The position numbers and the translations under genes are program-made. Below the pieces are notes generated by a model, which searched no databases, was not told the DNA's origin, and was given only the letters and a program-made list of their open reading frames with translations. Source: Pseudoalteromonas aurantia (lineage in GTDB: Bacteria; Pseudomonadota; Gammaproteobacteria; Enterobacterales; Alteromonadaceae). From it: a stretch of 64,000 bases of DNA. Of this stretch, positions 52,363-62,122 are shown piece after piece. The stretch spans positions 1 to 64,000 of the forward strand of contig NZ_PNBY01000012.1 in assembly GCF_005886875.1 (NCBI RefSeq), written 5' to 3'. Position 1 is the stretch's first letter; every line of letters begins with the position of its first letter.

Positions 52363-53856
52363 ATGACGTTTAAGTATGGTATTGATCGCCTAGATGTTAA
52401 CATCGTAAATGCCATTGCCGATGGCAGTGTAAAAGCGCATTTGTGTCAAGAAGCCTCAGACAAGGTAAATAAAAGTCGCCAAAATGTTGATAAAATGGCG
52501 AGCTCAGATAAGGCTATTTATGGTATTAATACGGGATTTGGCCCTCTTTGCGATACACAAATATCTCCTGAAGAAACACATTTACTGCAAAAGAATCTTT
52601 TGATCACGCACGCGGTTGGTGTGGGTGACCCAATTGCAAAACCTATTTCAAAATTAATGCTCATTACTAAAGTCCATGCTCTTAGTCAGGGATTTTCGGG
52701 CATACGTCTTGATGTTATTCAAAGAATGTTGGCATTCATTGATTTAGACCTTATCCCTGTGGTACCAGAGCAAGGCTCAGTTGGGGCATCAGGAGATCTA
52801 GCTCCTTTATCTCATCTATTTCTACCTCTAATAGGTGAGGGCGAATTTTGGCAAAATGGTGAAGTAGTACCCGCAGCACCGCTATTAAGCGAACATGGTT
52901 TAGAGCCATTAGAGTTGCATGCCAAAGAAGGACTTGCACTTATCAATGGCACGCAATTTATTTTGTCTCACGCGATCACTGCACTAACGAAAATGCGTTA
53001 TTTGCTAGATTTAGCCGATGTAACCGGTGCAATGAGTATTGAAGGTATGCAGGGCAGCGAGTCTCCATTTAGAGCAGAACTACATGAGATCCGTGCATTT
53101 GAAGGCAACGTTGAAGTGGCTAAGAGGATGCGTCGCTTTTTCAACGGATCAGAAAACATGGCCGCTCACCAAGGGTGTGACCGTGTTCAAGACCCTTATT
53201 CGCTGCGCTGTATTCCGCAGGTACACGGTGCATCACGAAATGCGTATTATCATTTAAAAGAAATGGCTGAGATAGAAATGAACTCAGTGACAGATAACCC
53301 TATCGTTGTTAGCGAAGAAGAAGCAATTTCTGGAGGTGGTTTTCATGGCCAACCGCTGGCTATGGTGCTTGATTATGCGTCAATTGCCGCTTCAGAATTA
53401 GGTAATATTTCAGATAGACGCTGTTATTTGTTACTAGAGGGCTTACATGGGTTACCAAGGTTATTAACTAGCTCGGGAGGGCTAAATTCAGGCATGATGA
53501 TCCCACAGTATGCCACAGCAGCGCTTGTTACTGAGAACAAGTCTCTGTGTTTTCCACCATCTGCCGACAGTGTTCCTACTTCAATGGGTCAGGAAGATCA
53601 TGTATCAATGGGGAGTATTTCTGGGCGTAAACTTAATCAAATACTGGGCAATATCGAAAAAATATTTGCGATAGAATTGATGTATGCGGCACAAGCAATT
53701 GAATTTAGGCGGCCAAATAAATGCTCAGATCTCATTGAGCAAAACCTAAAAGTGATCCGAGCAAAAGTCGCAAAATTAGAAGAAGACAGGTTACTTAAGC
53801 CTGATATTGATGCCATGATCACCTTAGTTAAAACACAAGCATTTACTGTAAATTAA
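52363..53856 (+). CDS. hutH: histidine ammonia-lyase
   Basis: Converts L-histidine to trans-urocanate and ammonia, the first step of histidine breakdown. It has 497 residues. The self-made MIO cofactor comes from A142-S143-G144 in GSVGASGDLAPLSHL, the same numbering as in the Pseudomonas putida enzyme. Other active-site parts are YGINTGFGPLCD near residue 53 and SVTDNPIVV. The frame opens at ATG 52351, but that codon overlaps the GGAG ribosome binding site. The ATG at 52363 is chosen. Eleven bases before hutU; hutI and hutG are not in the window. Confidence 0.96.
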   Translation: MTFKYGIDRLDVNIVNAIADGSVKAHLCQEASDKVNKSRQNVDKMASSDKAIYGINTGFGPLCDTQISPEETHLLQKNLLITHAVGVGDPIAKPISKLMLITKVHALSQGFSGIRLDVIQRMLAFIDLDLIPVVPEQGSVGASGDLAPLSHLFLPLIGEGEFWQNGEVVPAAPLLSEHGLEPLELHAKEGLALINGTQFILSHAITALTKMRYLLDLADVTGAMSIEGMQGSESPFRAELHEIRAFEGNVEVAKRMRRFFNGSENMAAHQGCDRVQDPYSLRCIPQVHGASRNAYYHLKEMAEIEMNSVTDNPIVVSEEEAISGGGFHGQPLAMVLDYASIAASELGNISDRRCYLLLEGLHGLPRLLTSSGGLNSGMMIPQYATAALVTENKSLCFPPSADSVPTSMGQEDHVSMGSISGRKLNQILGNIEKIFAIELMYAAQAIEFRRPNKCSDLIEQNLKVIRAKVAKLEEDRLLKPDIDAMITLVKTQAFTVN

Positions 53857-53867
53857 GAGGAATAGCG

Positions 53868-55868
53868 ATGAACTTTCAAGAATTAATTAAACAAGGCATT
53901 CCATCTGAACTTCCACCAGTGAAGCCTTATCCAAATGATGCGAACCGTGCGCCAAAACGTAAAGATATTTTGAGTGCTGATGAAAAGCAATTAGCAGTAA
54001 GAAATGCGCTGCGCTACTTTCCAAAAGAGTGGCATAAAGAGTTAGCTCATGAATTTGCTCAGGAGCTTAAAGACTTTGGCCGCATTTACATGTATCGCTT
54101 TAAGCCTAACTACGAGCTTAAGGCCCGCTCCGTAGGGGACTATCCAGCTCAGTGTGCGCAAGCAGCTGCAATCATGCTGATGGTTGACAATAACTTAGAC
54201 CCGGCGGTTGCCCAGCACCCTGAAGAGTTGATCACTTACGGTGGTAATGGCGCTGTTTTCCAAAACTGGGCGCAATATTTACTGACAATGAAGTATTTAA
54301 GTGAAATGCAAAGTGATCAAACACTGCATATCTATTCAGGTCACCCCATGGGGCTATTTCCATCGTCGGAAGATGCCCCGCGCGTTGTAGTGACCAATGG
54401 TATGATGATCCCTAATTATTCTAAACCGGATGACTGGGAAAAGTTTAACGCATTAGGTGTGACACAGTATGGACAGATGACTGCCGGTTCATTTATGTAT
54501 ATTGGCCCACAAGGCATTGTACATGGCACGACCATCACAGTGATGAACGCATTCCGCAAAGTATTGAATAAGGGAGAAACCTCACAAGGTAAGATATTCT
54601 TAACCGCAGGTCTAGGTGGCATGAGTGGTGCACAGCCTAAAGCAGGTAACATTGCAAAATGTATTACGGTTTGTGCAGAGGTAAATCCAAAAGCGGCTAC
54701 TAAGCGGCATCAACAAGGGTGGGTTGATGAGCTTATTGATAATATGGACGAGTTAATTGCACGTTTGAAAGTAGCGCAAGCCAATGAAGAGATCGTGTCT
54801 ATTGCATATATCGGAAATGTTGTTGATATATGGGAAGCGTTTTATGAACACGATATTTTTGTGCATTTAGGATCAGACCAAACTTCATTACATAACCCGT
54901 GGTCAGGTGGTTATTACCCAACAGACATTAGCTATGATGAAGCAAATCGTTTGATCAGAGAAGAGCCTGAAGTATTTAAAAATAAAGTTCAAGCTACGCT
55001 TAAGCGTCACGCTGATATTGTGAATAAACATACAGCAAAAGGAACTTACTTTTTTGATTATGGCAATGCATTTTTACTTGAATCTTCTCGCGCTGGCGGA
55101 GAGGTGATGGCCGACAATGGCATAGACTTTAAATATCCATCTTATGTACAAGATATCTTAGGACCGATGTGTTTTGATTATGGTTTTGGACCATTCCGCT
55201 GGGTGTGCGCGTCTGGGAAACCAGAAGATTTAGACAAAACAGATACAATTGCAGCAAATGTATTGAATAAACTTATGGAAGAGTCGCCAGAAGAAATTCA
55301 ACAGCAAATGCAAGATAACATCACTTGGATCAACAATGCAAAACAGAATAAGTTAGTGGTCGGTTCTCAAGCGCGGATTTTGTATGCAGATGCACAGGGC
55401 CGTATGGAAATTGCAAAAGCTTTTAATGATGCTATTAACCGTGGTGAGATAGGGCCTGTGGTCTTAGGACGTGACCACCATGATGTAAGTGGCACAGATT
55501 CACCGTTTAGAGAAACCTCAAATATTTATGATGGTAGCCGTTTTACCGCTGATATGGCAATTCACAATGTCATCGGTGATAGTTTTAGGGGCGCAACATG
55601 GGTGTCAATCCACAATGGGGGGGGCGTTGGCTGGGGCGAAGTGACAAATGGCGGCTTTGGTATGCTGTTAGATGGCACACCTGCTGCGGAACGTCGTTTG
55701 AAGTCAATGTTACTCTTTGATGTTAATAATGGTATTGCACGACGCAGTTGGGCACGTAATGATGAAGCTGACTTTGCAATTAAACGAGAAATGGCACGTA
55801 CACCAAAATTAAAAGTGACGCTGGCTAATCGAGTTGATGATGAGCTATTAGACAGCTTATCGTTCTAA
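53868..55868 (+). CDS. hutU: urocanate hydratase, long UROC1-like form
   Basis: Adds water to urocanate, giving imidazolonepropionate, with tightly bound NAD+ as electrophile. It has 666 residues against about 555 in the well-known Pseudomonas and Bacillus enzymes. The N-terminus (LSADEKQLAVRNALRYFPKE and ELKDFGRIYMYRFKP) recalls animal urocanase (UROC1, about 676 aa). The NAD-binding segment is GLGGMSGAQPKAGN, and the GYYPTDISYDEANRLI and DSPFRETSNIYDGS blocks are present. Second gene of the hutHU unit. Confidence 0.94.
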   Translation: MNFQELIKQGIPSELPPVKPYPNDANRAPKRKDILSADEKQLAVRNALRYFPKEWHKELAHEFAQELKDFGRIYMYRFKPNYELKARSVGDYPAQCAQAAAIMLMVDNNLDPAVAQHPEELITYGGNGAVFQNWAQYLLTMKYLSEMQSDQTLHIYSGHPMGLFPSSEDAPRVVVTNGMMIPNYSKPDDWEKFNALGVTQYGQMTAGSFMYIGPQGIVHGTTITVMNAFRKVLNKGETSQGKIFLTAGLGGMSGAQPKAGNIAKCITVCAEVNPKAATKRHQQGWVDELIDNMDELIARLKVAQANEEIVSIAYIGNVVDIWEAFYEHDIFVHLGSDQTSLHNPWSGGYYPTDISYDEANRLIREEPEVFKNKVQATLKRHADIVNKHTAKGTYFFDYGNAFLLESSRAGGEVMADNGIDFKYPSYVQDILGPMCFDYGFGPFRWVCASGKPEDLDKTDTIAANVLNKLMEESPEEIQQQMQDNITWINNAKQNKLVVGSQARILYADAQGRMEIAKAFNDAINRGEIGPVVLGRDHHDVSGTDSPFRETSNIYDGSRFTADMAIHNVIGDSFRGATWVSIHNGGGVGWGEVTNGGFGMLLDGTPAAERRLKSMLLFDVNNGIARRSWARNDEADFAIKREMARTPKLKVTLANRVDDELLDSLSF

Positions 55869-55886
55869 TTAAGTTATCGTTATTTC

Positions 55887-55914
55887 GACAGTGACTCTAT
55901 TGCGAGTCGCTGTC
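55887..55914 (+). terminator. hairpin after hutU
   Basis: GACAGTGACTC / GAGTCGCTGTC stem (one mismatch) with a 6-nt loop, 18 bases past the hutU stop. No strong T-run, so efficiency is uncertain. Confidence 0.6.
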
Positions 55915-56254
55915 TAGTTGGTTTACAGCGATAAATTTAGACGACAAATTTTGGATTTACTGCGCTTCGCTATCTTTTCCTTATTTAGTCAATTATACAC
56001 GTATGTTGAAAGTGCTTCAGGCTACGTTACCCGCTCTGTGTAGTTATTTAAAGTAGCGCTTCGATAAGCCAACAGGCATCACATTTATTGATTCAACTAA
56101 GCCGAGTATAAAAGTGACTCGGCTATAATTCTTATGCAGAACTGACGCTACTTAGTTATTTGAACAAGCAGGCCTGCGAAAGCTCAATATAAGCGCACTC
56201 AACATCGTTTTAACGCCAGATTATTGATAGCCCAAATACGTTGAGAAGATGTGT
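55915..56254. other. intergenic region between hutU and deacylase gene
   Basis: Convergent junction of about 340 bases. A perfect AGCCGAGT / ACTCGGCT hairpin at 56100-56124 may terminate the minus-strand operon or read-through from hutU. No coding frame recognised. Confidence 0.4.
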
Positions 56255-57817
56255 TTAGTGACGGCGTAATACACGACCGTTGAGTCGACCGGTATACTGG
56301 CCTTGAATGATGGCTATCTGCCCGTTGATCAATACGGTATTGACGCCAGTTGATAAACGGTCCCACTGTTGATAATTGGCTTTGCCATGAAAAGTGTCGG
56401 GGTCAAAGACAATCAGATCAGCGATATAACCGGGCTCAATTTTACCTCTTTTGCTCAGTCCAAGAATATTTGCGGTGAGTGTACTGCTACGATAAAGAAA
56501 TTCTGGGATAGTCAGCAAGCGCTGTGTTTTAACATATTGATGGTATTTTTGGGCAAAAGAGGCGTATTTTCTAGGGTGCCCATTGGTACCATCAGAAGAT
56601 GTCACAACCCATGGTTGTGTCATAAATGCGGTTAAATCTGACTCAGCCATGTTAAATGATGCAACGCGAATATCATCTTGTTGTACTAATTTTATGGCGG
56701 TATCAATTGCAGATAAGCCAAGTGATTCTGAAACATTGGCAAGTGTTTTACCGACATAGTTACAGTTTTTGCACGCGGTGATAAGTAGCGCATCAGCACC
56801 GCCTCGCATACGTAAATTTTCACTGATCTCACGTTGTAACTTAGGTTGAAGCTCTGTCGTGTTTAATCTTTTATGAAATGCGGCGGTTGAATCAGCCATG
56901 GCCCACTTAGGCATGATCGCATTATGTAACTTAGTTCCCGATGCTAGCCAAGGGTACTGATCTGCTGTAACTTGAAGCCCAGCCAGCCTAGCTTGTTCAA
57001 TGAGTTGAATAACGGGTTTACTTTCTCCCCATGCATCAACACCAAGTGCTTTGATATGCGCAATGTGCAATGGTAATTTTGCGGTTTTGGCAATGAGTAT
57101 TGCTTCTTCGACTGCTGCAACGATACCGATAGAAAAGGTGCCTTCATCTCGCAAATGAGTTTCATATATCCCGCCATATTCTGCCGCGATTTTAGCAAGC
57201 GCGATCACTTCTTGTGTATCAGCATAAGTTTGAGGTACGTAATATAAGCCACTTGAAAAGCCCAACGCACCAGATTGCATTGCTTTTTTTACGAGTGCTT
57301 GCATCTTTTTTATTTCAATGTCAGTTGCTGTTCGTTTTGCTTTGCCCATGACCGCTTTTCTGACGCTGCCATGCCCGACAAAAAAAGCGACGTTTGTTCC
57401 AATACCTTGTGCCTGTAAAGTGTGTTTGAGTTTATCGATCTGGTGGGTGCCTCCACCGTCGTTACCATTAACTACCGTGGTGACACCTTGTGTTAGGTAA
57501 TTAACATTGGCGTTTTTTGTCGGATCTGTGAGTTCTGATAAAGAATGTGTGTGTGGGTCTATAAACCCTGGTGATACAATATATCCGCTGGCATCAATGA
57601 TCTTTTTCGCTTTGAGAGACTTAGTATCTGGCGCGTATAATTCGCATATGCGATCGCCACAAACACCGATGTTTAGACGTTTCAGACTGCTATCATTCCC
57701 GGTAAATACCTGACCAGAGTGGATTAAAATATCAACTTCAGGCTGGACTTGATGTTCGATGTGCTTACAGCTACTGAGTAAGATCACACATACATAAACT
57801 AACAAGCGTGTTTTCAT
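56255..57817 (-). CDS. lipoprotein N-acyl-D-amino-acid deacylase family amidohydrolase
   Basis: Metal-dependent amidohydrolase of 520 residues, exported as a lipoprotein (MKTRLLVYVCVILLSSC, lipobox cysteine 17). Barrel landmarks are GFIDPHTHSLSE, YETHLRDEG, LPLHIAHIKALG and VVTSSDGTNGHPRKY, which give the metal-binding histidines and catalytic aspartate. Known D-aminoacylases have a metal-binding cysteine in a GNCG loop; here that loop reads VVNGNDGGG, so aspartate replaces it. Starts one base after the upstream peptidase stop. Likely role: deacylating N-acyl-D-amino acids or related peptides in the periplasm. Confidence 0.88.
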   Translation of the reverse strand: MKTRLLVYVCVILLSSCKHIEHQVQPEVDILIHSGQVFTGNDSSLKRLNIGVCGDRICELYAPDTKSLKAKKIIDASGYIVSPGFIDPHTHSLSELTDPTKNANVNYLTQGVTTVVNGNDGGGTHQIDKLKHTLQAQGIGTNVAFFVGHGSVRKAVMGKAKRTATDIEIKKMQALVKKAMQSGALGFSSGLYYVPQTYADTQEVIALAKIAAEYGGIYETHLRDEGTFSIGIVAAVEEAILIAKTAKLPLHIAHIKALGVDAWGESKPVIQLIEQARLAGLQVTADQYPWLASGTKLHNAIMPKWAMADSTAAFHKRLNTTELQPKLQREISENLRMRGGADALLITACKNCNYVGKTLANVSESLGLSAIDTAIKLVQQDDIRVASFNMAESDLTAFMTQPWVVTSSDGTNGHPRKYASFAQKYHQYVKTQRLLTIPEFLYRSSTLTANILGLSKRGKIEPGYIADLIVFDPDTFHGKANYQQWDRLSTGVNTVLINGQIAIIQGQYTGRLNGRVLRRH

Positions 57818-57818
57818 A

Positions 57819-59009
57819 CTAAGGCGCCTCAGTTGTTTGTAGCAATGTATTCATCAATGTATTTGCAGCCGTATGGGCGATTGTTTTAATTTTTTCTCTA
57901 TTCGTGTTGTCTCCCATCTCATAAGTGACGGCGTGAACTCGGTAGGTGTCAGATATGTATTGTTTAAATACCCCTTTGTTTGGGTTATTCCCTGGTTTTT
58001 GTATAACCTGGAATGAAGGCATTTGTTGGTCTAGCTGTTCAAGCCATAGTGTGGTGAGCATTGGGTTTTTGATAGGGTATGTATGTGGCATAGTGTAAAA
58101 TATATCTTTACGTGTTGAGTGAAAGTCCACGGCATACGCAATACTATGGCCTTCCTTAACCAATTGGGTTAAATACTGATGTACAGCTTGTGTTTCAGGC
58201 TGTTTAAATGCCTTCCAATCCCTATTTAAATCAACACCATTGGCATTATGTCGCCAATTACCTAGCTGTACGCCATCAGGGTTTAAATTAGGGATCACTA
58301 ACACATTATACTGTGTTCGAAAATGGCGCGCTTGCGGTGTATCGGCAAGCAAGGTTTCTGTAAATGGGAACAGTGCCAAAGCGCCTGTGATTTCTGGGGG
58401 ATGCTGTCGACCAAGTACCACCAACCATTGCTTGGCATTATGACGTTGAATAATGGCTTTAATAGGGCGTTTATTGACAGATTGGCCTAAAGTAATGATA
58501 TCAAGTTGGCCATTATTTTTTAGTGCTGTATACCAATTATCATAGTCATCATTAGTAATGATTTCTTGACCTGCAATTAAGGTAGGCTGTTGATTGATGT
58601 CTAAGTCGAATGTCATGACTTCACCATGACGTTTAAATGGGATTTTCTGCCAATTTGATTGCTTACTCTCTTGATCGACACGTATTTTAGGATGGTAGCG
58701 ATTGCTACCTCCCTCAACATGCATATCAATATGAATGGTATGAGAAAACTTACCCGACACACTAAATGCATACCAAGGACTGTCATTGATCGGCATGTTT
58801 TCGGGTTGTAGGGTTAATTTGTAGCGATTTTTACCAGTTTGTTCGCACTTATCCAACCGCGCCGCGGGGAACTGCGTGTCAAAGTTTACGTCATTAAAGT
58901 GGCATGTGGACGATACAGCGTCTGTTTGGGTACTTTTGGCATAATGTTGGCAGCCAACTATAGAGAGAGTGGTTATTAGTAATGTGCTGAGCAGAAATGT
59001 GTTTTTCAT
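57819..59009 (-). CDS. lipoprotein M14 family zinc carboxypeptidase
   Basis: Exported lipoprotein of 396 residues (MKNTFLLSTLLITTLSIVGC, lipobox cysteine 20). After an N-terminal beta domain (about 30-145) comes the M14 catalytic domain. The zinc motif HPPE is in LGRQHPPEITG, the third ligand is the histidine in VDFHSTRKDI, and the catalytic glutamate is in VTYEMGDNTN. GVDLNRDWKAF is the substrate-arginine region. It resembles AGBL/M14-type peptidases. Middle gene of the TonB receptor, peptidase, deacylase operon; predicted to trim peptides at the cell surface or in the periplasm. Confidence 0.9.
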   Translation of the reverse strand: MKNTFLLSTLLITTLSIVGCQHYAKSTQTDAVSSTCHFNDVNFDTQFPAARLDKCEQTGKNRYKLTLQPENMPINDSPWYAFSVSGKFSHTIHIDMHVEGGSNRYHPKIRVDQESKQSNWQKIPFKRHGEVMTFDLDINQQPTLIAGQEIITNDDYDNWYTALKNNGQLDIITLGQSVNKRPIKAIIQRHNAKQWLVVLGRQHPPEITGALALFPFTETLLADTPQARHFRTQYNVLVIPNLNPDGVQLGNWRHNANGVDLNRDWKAFKQPETQAVHQYLTQLVKEGHSIAYAVDFHSTRKDIFYTMPHTYPIKNPMLTTLWLEQLDQQMPSFQVIQKPGNNPNKGVFKQYISDTYRVHAVTYEMGDNTNREKIKTIAHTAANTLMNTLLQTTEAP

Positions 59010-59069
59010 GAGAAACCTGTTGCTGTTCGGTGGGCGGCTATTATTTAGCCGCCGGGGAATTAAAACTAA

Positions 59070-61907
59070 TTAAAATGATGTGCTTACGCTTGCATAGATG
59101 TATCTACCTCGGTTGGAATGAAGACTACCAAAATAACCATGTGCGAGTTCGTCAGCAATAGGTGGGTGTGCTTCAAAAATATTTCTAATACCCACCTGGA
59201 TTTTTGTGCCATCGAGCTGAGAATCTTCAGCGAACTGATAGCTTGCATGCGTATTCCAAGTTTTAAAGCTACTAACAGGCAGCGTTAACATTTGTTCATT
59301 CACTTCGGCTGTTGTACTTGTGTCCGTTACTGGGCCTGTATAGTTATAATTTATTCCGGCACTAAACTGTTCCTTCTGCCAGTTTAATTGTACCTTAGCT
59401 CTGAGTTTGGGTCGGCCATTTTGCTCAATCAGGTCACCAGCACCAGTGACATTTCTATCACTTGGGACTGCGCTATTACCAGCCTGTTGTGCTGCGATAA
59501 TTTGCGCTGAAATTGGATCTGGTACTTGCTCAAACTTAAGCAGCTTTGCAGTATTACCTAATAGCTCCCATTTACCCCATTTAGTATCTAGGGTATAAAC
59601 AAATGAAAGGTCGACGCCCTCTATTTGTCGAATATTCAGGTTCATGTAGGTATTATTTATATGTATGACTTCTTGAGTTTGCGGATCACGTATTACCGCA
59701 TCGTTTTTACTGCCTTGACTACGCAGTAAGCCGTCATACAGTAAGTGTGAAGAACCGGGTAAAATACCGACCAAATTTTCTTGCTTGATGCGCCAGATAT
59801 CCGCAGTGAATGTGAGTGAATCCGTGGGCTCTAATACAAAACCGAATGAAGTATTGGTTGATTCTTCTGGTTTTAGATCACTTGAACCGCTGCGGATGTC
59901 GCTGATCCCATAGCTGTCATCAAGAATGGGGTCGTAAATTGAGTTACTACGCGGTACCGCTTCGGCTGTGACCTGAGGTAATCCGGGTGCTCTAAAACCG
60001 CCAGCATACGACGCGCGTACACTGATCCAATCTGCTGGCTCCCAAAATAACGCCACCTTTGGCTTGAGTGCATCTCCGACATCTGAAAAGTGTTCATACC
60101 TGGCTGCAATCTGTAATTCCAACATTTGATCAGCGGTGTCAATTAAAGGTAATAATAGTTCACCGTATGCTGAAAAGACTTTTCTTGACCCATTTGAATC
60201 GGGCGTTGGACTACTGCCTAATACATCACTACCAGATAGTTCTTTACCAGTAATTTGGTCGATAAATGGTACGCTGCCATCAAGTAATTGATCTCTATCA
60301 TCAGCAAATGTTTCACGTCTATACTCAATGCCCATCGCAATGCCGGCGTCTCCGTCAGGCAGAGAAAAAAGTTGGCCATTACTTATTTTAAAATCAAATG
60401 ACGTCAAACTGGTTTTTGAATCACGCGATACGTCGGTCATAAAAGACGAAATAACAGATGCACTATTCAGTGTATTGTCTGCTGTATTTGGGTTACTTGG
60501 ATCTGCGCCTGTAAATAAGTTATACGCTTGTTCTTCGTTGAGACTATTGATTGCCTGTTGAAATTTACTCGCTTGGACTCTGTTTGCCATATCATTCGTT
60601 TCAGCTTCACTATAGAAAACAGCCGTTTCCCAATCCCAATCAGTCATTTGCCCTTGTAAGCCAACAAGGATCCGATAGCTTGTATCATCGACTGTAATAT
60701 GCCTGGGCCCTGCGTCTAACGGGCGGTATCTATTTAATTTAATCTCTTCATTGAACGGGTTAAATGCCGCATCTTTACTAATCACAAAACGTTGTGCTGT
60801 AAGGTTATGAGTTTGTTCTCTTGTACGTTTAGCTTGTGCTTTGTAATAGATGGCTTCTGAAAATAGAGAAAGCTCATCAGAAAATTCATGCGTTAGGTGG
60901 CCATAAAGGTTTAAGCGTTCTACATCTGACACCAAAGATCGATGAGGAGCTCTATCAAAACGAAGCGATCTAGGTGTTCCCCCAGAGTTGGCGCAAACGG
61001 ATTCAGTTATTTTTTGCTCGCAGTCTTGGCCGTTAGCAGGGCTTAAGTGAAATAAACCCAAAGAGTCAGAACGAAAATCTCCCCAAGGTGTCGAAGTTGT
61101 ACGGTTATCTAATTGAGTGTCACCAATAAATGCCTCGGGTAACGTTGAGAAATTACGTAGATCATGGCTTTTTGAATAATCACGTTCACTTGCCATCATA
61201 CCTTCTCGGTCATACAACGTCATTGACCCTGTAAAGTGAGAGGCGTTATCGTTAAAATTAAATCCAGTGAGGAGGTTCACTGTTGATTCATTCAATGTGG
61301 TTCCTTGCGAGCTACCATGCTTTACTGTGATTTTGTTACCTTCAAAGTCACTTTTAAGCTGGTAGTTAACCACGCCCGCGACCGCGTCAGAGCCATAGAT
61401 AGCGGCCGCGCCATCACGAAGTATTTGTAATGATCTGAGTCCGGCGACAGGTAAGGTGTTGGAGTTGACGGTGCTGACAGGTACAAAGTTTTCAGACTGT
61501 GTGCCGGGGTGGGTTACAAGCCTACGCCCATTGAGTAAAGTCAATGTATTACCGGTTCCCAAGCCACGTAAATTAATAGAAGAAACATCACCTCTAGCAT
61601 CGTTTACACCACCATTACCCGTTGATGCTCCAAAGTTGACCTGTCCCATTTGCGGAATAGACCGGATCAAATCATCACCTGTCATTGCGCCACTATTTTG
61701 TATATCGACATCGGTCAAGGTGGTCACAGGCAGCGCGCCCACATCTGCGGTACGCTTGATGTTTGATCCAATCACCGAGATTTTCTCAATGTCCGCTTCG
61801 TTATTGTTATTAGCGAAAGAAGTGTGTGGCAAAATAGCTGTTAGAAGACAGATACTCATATAGCTTAAGCGAGGTGTCGAGTTTTGCTGGGTTTTGTTTC
61901 TTATCAT
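59070..61907 (-). CDS. TonB-dependent receptor, peptide/amino-acid-type operon
   Basis: Outer-membrane receptor of 945 residues. The signal peptide ends near HTSFA (about residue 32). The plug contains SVIGSNIKRTADVGALPVTT, SSINLRGLGTGNTLTLLNGR and ILRDGAAAIYGSDAVAGVVN, the class of large receptors common in marine scavengers. The barrel runs to a terminal phenylalanine (SVSTSF). First gene of an operon with an M14 carboxypeptidase and a D-aminoacylase-like enzyme, so a peptide or N-acyl amino acid is the probable cargo. No Fur-like box was seen. Confidence 0.92.
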   Translation of the reverse strand: MIRNKTQQNSTPRLSYMSICLLTAILPHTSFANNNNEADIEKISVIGSNIKRTADVGALPVTTLTDVDIQNSGAMTGDDLIRSIPQMGQVNFGASTGNGGVNDARGDVSSINLRGLGTGNTLTLLNGRRLVTHPGTQSENFVPVSTVNSNTLPVAGLRSLQILRDGAAAIYGSDAVAGVVNYQLKSDFEGNKITVKHGSSQGTTLNESTVNLLTGFNFNDNASHFTGSMTLYDREGMMASERDYSKSHDLRNFSTLPEAFIGDTQLDNRTTSTPWGDFRSDSLGLFHLSPANGQDCEQKITESVCANSGGTPRSLRFDRAPHRSLVSDVERLNLYGHLTHEFSDELSLFSEAIYYKAQAKRTREQTHNLTAQRFVISKDAAFNPFNEEIKLNRYRPLDAGPRHITVDDTSYRILVGLQGQMTDWDWETAVFYSEAETNDMANRVQASKFQQAINSLNEEQAYNLFTGADPSNPNTADNTLNSASVISSFMTDVSRDSKTSLTSFDFKISNGQLFSLPDGDAGIAMGIEYRRETFADDRDQLLDGSVPFIDQITGKELSGSDVLGSSPTPDSNGSRKVFSAYGELLLPLIDTADQMLELQIAARYEHFSDVGDALKPKVALFWEPADWISVRASYAGGFRAPGLPQVTAEAVPRSNSIYDPILDDSYGISDIRSGSSDLKPEESTNTSFGFVLEPTDSLTFTADIWRIKQENLVGILPGSSHLLYDGLLRSQGSKNDAVIRDPQTQEVIHINNTYMNLNIRQIEGVDLSFVYTLDTKWGKWELLGNTAKLLKFEQVPDPISAQIIAAQQAGNSAVPSDRNVTGAGDLIEQNGRPKLRAKVQLNWQKEQFSAGINYNYTGPVTDTSTTAEVNEQMLTLPVSSFKTWNTHASYQFAEDSQLDGTKIQVGIRNIFEAHPPIADELAHGYFGSLHSNRGRYIYASVSTSF

Positions 61908-62122
61908 GATAGCCCCTGTGCGCTTTATGTCATTGTTGTTGTTTCTTGACTACTAACATTGGCGAATTAATTAAGAACTTACAATTGACACTTAGTTTAC
62001 ATGTCATAACCTTTGGTTATGACCTCAAATAATAATATAAGAACAAGTGTACGTATCGGCGTGTTAACTTAATTTTAGACAACATTGACAGTATCGATCG
62101 TAACAACCATAAGGCAAAACTT

